Below are positions 59,098 to 64,000 of a stretch of 64,000 nt of DNA, piece by piece. The translations under genes were made by a program, and so were the position numbers. How positions within the stretch are numbered: position 1 is the first letter of the stretch; each line of letters opens with the position of its first letter. Below the pieces are notes generated by a model. It saw only the letters and a list, made by a program, of their open reading frames with translations, was not told where the DNA came from and did not search any database. The DNA is from Deinandra increscens subsp. villosa. Lineage: Eukaryota > Streptophyta > Magnoliopsida > Asterales > Asteraceae. The stretch spans positions 17,269,167-17,333,166 of the forward strand of contig JBCNJP010000003.1 in NCBI GenBank assembly GCA_039602395.1, given 5' to 3'.

Positions 59098-59338
59098 AAA
59101 GGAAAAAAGAAATAACATGAAATTCAGCGAACGTGGAATTGGGAGGTGTTATCGTTACCGTTAATAGACAGCGTCTGTTGAATTCCTGTTACATGAGTAG
59201 GCAACAGGATTGGCCAGAAAAAGCCCGGCATAGTGTCCTCCATTCCTTTCTATTCTATCATCGTTAATTTCAGGCATGCCACTAGTTTTTTATATTTATA
59301 TTTTATAATTACTTAAATGTCTTCCTGTTTTTCTTTTT

Positions 59339-60650
59339 GAGGGAATTGCAAATTTGATCTATTTGGTTGGGATAAAATTACACATTATTTGAAATGGAAC
59401 TTTTTTGTATAGGGTAAATTGTGGTATGAGTTTCTTTGCAAATTCAATTCAAAATACTAACTCCGTTAGGAAACTTCGTTAAGTTCAATGGTATTTTTAT
59501 CTTTTTATTTAATCTACAACTTATTAATACTAGGCACAAATTACTGATGCTAGGTATATATTTTTTTTAATTTAAATAATAATAATAAATTAATAATAAG
59601 GTGGGGCCCACCTATTAAATTAAATCAATATAATAAACTAACACAAGTACACAACTCAGCCCCTAAACCAACCCTCATCGATCATCGTTTCCTTCTCTTC
59701 TTCATCGATGTGTCCATCGACAAAGTCAAACATCTCATAGATGCAGCGATTCGAAATCTCACAATGAAGCAAGTCAAAGTTTAAATTGGATTTTGACTTT
59801 AAGAGATGGCAAAGTCAAAGATCTTACATATGCAGTGAGAAACAAGTGTTTCCTGTGAACATTTCCGTCATGAGCAACGAGAAACAAGTGTCGATGCATA
59901 CCCTCTGTATTTCTTGAATTCAAGGACATAATTCTAACCAATTTGGTGGGAGAGAGGTGATCGGTTGCTCAAATTCCGGTATGCTCGTAGCTTTGTTCTT
60001 TAGATAGATCAAAAACACGATTTGATCAATTCTTTTGTGCATCATCGATTCCTAGTGAATGTATTGGCTAATGATGATATTGTTTATTTGTTAATCTTCA
60101 ACGCATGTTTCCTTGTGATGATTGCGAGTGAGAGAAAGGCGGAGATCTTTCCAGATCTGGATATGATAAGTTATTGAAGAAGCCAGTTCGGTGTAGGAGG
60201 ATAAGACGGTGGGTGGTGGTTGTGGTGGCTAAAGAAGGCTGGGGTGGAGGTTGCCAGACGACAACGACGATGAGGTGGTGTTCGTGAACGACTAGTGAGT
60301 AGAGATGGAGTATGAAAAACCAAAATCAATTTTGTTAGGGAGGTCGAGTTTCAAACGACGAAGGTTCGGTTAGAGAAGATAAATTTCTAGTGGGCCCTTT
60401 TTTTATTTAAATAAAAATATAACATTTTTAATACTATATACGCAGTTATAACTTGTACTAGTATCAATTAACTGTACTTCAGTCCAAAGGATAAAAATAT
60501 CACTGGACTTAATAGAAGTTCCCAAACAGAGTTAATGTTTTAGACTGAATTTGTAATAAAACTCATAACACATACCCTATGCAAAAAAAGTTCCATTTTA
60601 GATAAATTTACAATTATACCCAAACTACACGAATCAAATTTGCAATTTAC
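59339..60650. mobile_element. MULE-like non-autonomous element with 9-bp target duplication
   Basis: Terminal inverted repeats of roughly 200 bp (attgcaaatttgat... on the left, its diverged reverse complement on the right) are bounded by tttcttttt at 59330-59338 and 60651-60659. Long inverted repeats with a 9-bp duplication fit Mutator-like elements. No transposase is present. The interior (about 59640-60380) is of non-repeat, gene-like composition (for example catcgatcatcgtttccttc), so a captured host fragment is possible. Confidence 0.75.
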
Positions 60651-60744
60651 TTTCTTTTTTAAATGAAGGTTTCAACTCGGTTCTAATATTTACATTCTAA
60701 TAAACGACTAATTCAGGTGCCACATGTCCCCTTACTAGGGTGTC

Positions 60745-62159
60745 TGATACGATCCACCCGTTATTTAGTTGATACGATCCATGGTACGAAGACTAAGTGA
60801 AGTCAAAGTCAAAGTTACAAGTCTTTAAGTGTATTTATGGAGTAAAGTCAACAAGCTTAAGTATTGGAGTCTAGTCAATAAAGCATAAGTTTAGGAGAAT
60901 AATATTGACTAACATTAATCTTGGTCTTACCTAGTTTTTCTATAAATTGTAATTCGATATTCAAAGTTGAGGAGGAATGAAATTAGTATTGTCTTTTCTT
61001 TTCTAAAATTCTTTTGGAGATCCGAACTCTTCTCGAATTGAGTTCTTAACAATTCGTGCTTTCATCCTCGAAACTCATGCCTCCACAAAATGAAGAGCCA
61101 ACAACCAATGAGTTATTGGCCCAAATCCAACAAATTCAACTCAAGAAAAACTCGACAGTCAACGAGAAGTTGGCCAATATAATGGAGAGCCAACATCTAC
61201 TCTCTATCATTTTAGCCCGAATCCTCGAAAAAATTACACGACCACCGCCACCAAACACTTTACCATTTACACCACCGTTGCCGCCACCACAAACCCAACT
61301 GTCCATACTTACACATCCACTAATATTGCTACCAAAACCGACTACGCCACCCCCACAACCACCAACATTTATGTTATTCATTCAACCGGTTAAATCACCC
61401 CCACTTTTTATACCACTGCTATCAAAATTAACTCCATCACCACCACCAAAGCCAACACTCGCACCACCGCTATTGCCTACACAACTAACCGATTCCGTCC
61501 TACAAACACCACACAAACTCCAAACCATTCCCGTGGACCCCCAGCACAAAAAATTCCATGTTCACCTGACTCATGAAGCCATATATAAACTCATATTACC
61601 CATATTGATATTTCCTTCCACACACACCTAACCACGTTCCCACTAGAGAAGTTCATTTACTTGGTGTATTTTAGAGGTCCTATAAAATTCATAATGCTAT
61701 CGGAATACATGAGTGGCGACCACCATGGTAATATGCGAAGACCGTCCCATATGATGGTGTACGACTCGAATGGAGACCACCATGGGAAGTTAAGACCACC
61801 ATGGGAAGTTATTCCGTCCTTGAGGACAATGACTATTTCAAGGGGTCGGTGATTGATACGATCCACCCGTTATTTAGTTGATACGATCCATGGTACGAAG
61901 ACTAAGTGAAGTCAAAGTCAAAGTTACAAGTCTTTAAGTGTATTTATGGAGTCAAGTCAACAAGCTTAAGTATTGGAGTCTAGTCAATAAAGCATAAGTT
62001 TAGGAGAATAAAATTGACCAACATTAATCTTGGTCTTACCTAGTTTTTCTATAAATTATAATTCGATATTCAAAGTTGAGGAGGAATGAAATTAGTATTG
62101 TCTTTTCTTCTCTAAAATATTTTGGAGATCCGAACTCTTCTTGAATTGAGTTCTTAACA
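60745..62159 (+). mobile_element. Mini LTR retrotransposon (307/306-bp LTRs, 802-bp interior)
   Basis: The LTRs 60745-61051 and 61854-62159 begin tgatacgatccaccc and end gagttcttaaca. Sequence after the first LTR (attcgtgctttcatcc) corresponds to attggtgctttcattgagag after the third LTR and is probably the primer region, though I cannot name the tRNA. The interior encodes one proline-rich ORF and lacks pol. The size is in the TRIM/SMART range. No clear target duplication. Confidence 0.75.
61077..61631 (+). CDS. Proline-rich gag-like ORF of the mini LTR element
   Basis: A 184-codon ORF starting ATGCCTCCACAAAATGAAG. Residues 5-60 are helical and Gln/Glu/Leu-rich (NELLAQIQQIQLKK, ESQHLLSIILARILEKI), like the start of Ty3-type Gag proteins. 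Residues 60-165 are Pro/Thr/Leu-rich without folded-domain features. No zinc knuckle. It probably is a truncated Gag N-terminus; it may not be expressed. Confidence 0.5.
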   Translation: MPPQNEEPTTNELLAQIQQIQLKKNSTVNEKLANIMESQHLLSIILARILEKITRPPPPNTLPFTPPLPPPQTQLSILTHPLILLPKPTTPPPQPPTFMLFIQPVKSPPLFIPLLSKLTPSPPPKPTLAPPLLPTQLTDSVLQTPHKLQTIPVDPQHKKFHVHLTHEAIYKLILPILIFPSTHT

Positions 62160-62162
62160 GAT

Positions 62163-62469
62163 TGATACGATCCACCTGTTATTTAGTTGATACGATCCAT
62201 GGTACGAAGACTAAGTGAAGTCAAAGTCAAAGTTACAAGTCTTTAAGTGTATTTATGGAGTTAAGTCAACAAGCTTAAGTATTGGAGTCTAGTCAATAAA
62301 ACCATAAGTTTAGGAGAATAATATTGACCAACATTAATCTTGGTCTTACCTAGTTTTTCTATAAATTATAATTCGATATTCAAAGTTGAGGAGAATAAAA
62401 TTAGTATTGTCTTTTCTTTTCTAAAATTCTTTTGGAGATCTGAACTCTTCTCGAATTGAGTTCTTAACA
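62163..62469 (+). repeat. Extra LTR of the mini element, tandem to the 3' LTR
   Basis: A third 307-bp LTR, separated from the preceding one by only gat (62160-62162) and followed by primer-like attggtgctttcattgagag. Confidence 0.9.
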
Positions 62470-62489
62470 ATTGGTGCTTTCATTGAGAG

Positions 62490-63056
62490 CTCAATTGGAG
62501 AAGAGTTCGGATCTCCAAAAGAATTTAAGAAAATAAAAGACAATACTAATTTCATTCCTCCTCAACTTTGAATATCGAATTACAATCTATAGAAAAACTA
62601 GGTAAGAACAAGATTAATGTTGGTCAATATTATTCTCCTAAACTTATGCTTTATTGACTAGACTCCAATACTTAAGCTTGTTGATTTGACTCCATAAATA
62701 CACTTAAAGACTTGTAACTTTGCAACTTCTATTGTGGTGTAGTGGTAGGAAGCATGTGTTCTCTACTCGAGACACAGGCTCGATTCTTATGGGCAACACT
62801 TTGAAAGGGGCATTGGCGATAAGGGGAGACTTGGGGCTGAAAGGTCACAAATTCGATCCCTGAGCTCCCAGGTTTGACCACTGGCCGCTCGCGGAGGTGG
62901 ATTTTCCCTGGAATGAGCTCAACTGGTGTACATAGTCCCCGGGTTTTCCGGGGCATTCATTGGCCGTTCAAAAAAAAAACTTGTAACTTTGACCTTGACT
63001 TCACTTAGTCTTCGAACCATGAATCATATCAACTAAATAACGGGTGGATCGTATCA
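62490..63056 (-). repeat. Inverted LTR of the mini element, interrupted by a SINE
   Basis: Reverse complement of the LTR at 62163-62469, facing it head-to-head across about 20 bp. Its last bases are missing and it is split by the SINE at 62723-62978. It is part of the larger inverted duplicate. Confidence 0.9.
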
Positions 63057-64000
63057 GTGTCCTTATAAACTTTATACACTTTTCACATCTACAATCAAGT
63101 ACAAAACTTACATAAGTTATTGAAGAATTCAAATTGCATTTACTCAAATTAATTATAAAATGTCGAACTTACCAAAGAAAATCATTCTTTTATGTTTTGG
63201 TATATTAGGTTTTCTTAACTCTTACATTTTCTTAATTGTTATGGAGATATTTAAACTTATTAATTTTTGTTGTTTTCTTAACAGAAAATATTTTTAACAT
63301 GTTCAAACTGTATGATTTCTTTCTTTCTTTCCTTAGCATTATATTAAAATTATATAATGGCTACTATATTGAAGTTCGAATTGTATAAAGGAAATTGTTA
63401 TATTTGTTGATCATTAAATTTACTTGTAGTGTTTCAATCTAGAAAATGTCTCACTGATATGGCACGTGCTTCTTCGATGTTTTCGTGGATCCAAAATTCC
63501 CTCAAATAGTACACAAGCTTTCTTTATATTTTTGTACTATTTTTTAAGGTTTTGTGATAGTTTAAACAATTATAATTTTTAGATTTTGTAGTCAATTTCT
63601 ACTGTCATGAATGATTTCTTATTGGCCAACATTTTAACAATGAGTTTTTACCCTAAAAACTAGTTGACAATGAATTTATTTTTACCAATGGATGGTCCAA
63701 TGTTGTCTGTGATCTCTGCTTGGGTTACATCCACTTTCTTATATTTGATTTTTTTGGCGAATATATTTTTATGTCGAACTCTTAGGACATATGCAATGCC
63801 TCCACCGCACACCACGGGGAGGCCGACGTGGATGCGGGCAGGCACTAGGCCACCGCTACACTTGGTGGGGGTGGTGGTGCGGTGGGTGAACTAGTGGGGA
63901 CCGAGCACCGTGGGAGATTTCTGGCATAAAATGCATGACTTTTTTTGTGAATTACAGTGTATTAGTAAGTAAAAACTCTCATTTTCATAACCAAACTAAG
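62580..64000 (-). repeat. Inverted duplicate segment, right copy
   Basis: Reverse complement of 35071-36492, running to the window edge. It lacks the Helitron, so it shows the undisturbed sequence across the Helitron insertion site. Confidence 0.9.
62723..62978 (+). mobile_element. tRNA-derived SINE, right copy
   Basis: It begins after a 13-bp target duplication acttgtaactttg (62710-62722), repeated exactly at 62979-62991. It starts with tRNA-like TGGTGTAGTGGTAGG and CAGGCTCGATTC internal promoter boxes and ends in an A run. Confidence 0.9.

Overview
This is a plant nuclear window, most likely from a eudicot and possibly an asterid of the Asteraceae type. That taxon call is inference from the retrotransposon style: very long TG..ACACCCC LTRs, SIRE-like copia with an extra 3' ORF, and initiator-Met-tRNA primer sites. 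The window is dominated by nested transposable elements, and two host genes sit side by side on its right half: a RING-H2 (ATL) ubiquitin-ligase gene (+, 46930-48069) and a 14- or 15-exon clade-B auxin response factor (-, 49901-55718).

Left part (1-21532). A SIRE/Maximus-like Ty1-copia element on the minus strand (5' LTR 20807-21532, gag 17728-20688, pol 14198-17707, extra ORF from 13446 down) is interrupted inside its extra ORF, at 11272/11273, by a large non-coding retrotransposon. That invader has 3986-bp LTRs and a 3.37-kb internal region keeping only a gag scrap, the format of a LARD. The copia element carries many copies of a GTTC/GAAC dyad motif in its LTR, UTR and coding linkers.

Middle part (21533-36492). 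It holds poorly assigned repetitive DNA, a decayed and internally deleted copia (about 27880-29990), a 3.4-kb solo-LTR candidate flanked by 7-bp identical repeats (30305-33702), a 394-bp near-perfect palindromic MITE (33864-34257), microsatellites and a tRNA-type SINE piece. From 35071 there is a 1.42-kb segment that reappears inverted at 62580-64000.

Helitron (36493 to at least 44759, minus strand). The 3' terminus (CTAG preceded by a 7-bp GC hairpin) is visible. I can splice a 12-exon RepHel reading frame of 5328 nt (1775 codons plus stop) with every junction in phase and all HUH-Rep and Pif1-helicase motifs present. Its N-terminal part contains a tandem array of four short phase-1 exons encoding repeated TSTPPY..P..DISNG peptides. 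The 5' terminus is hidden in or beyond a 500-N assembly gap (44760-45259).

Right part (45260-64000). The ATL gene has a 1-nt frameshift in its RING-H2 exon and an intron-1 hairpin whose 21-bp stem copies its own exon 1. The ARF gene looks intact. Beyond it lie a complete non-autonomous LTR element with an AAAGG target duplication (56763-59097), a MULE-like element with 9-bp target duplications (59339-60650), and a cluster of 307-bp LTRs of a mini-retrotransposon, one pair head-to-head, with a tRNA-derived SINE inside.
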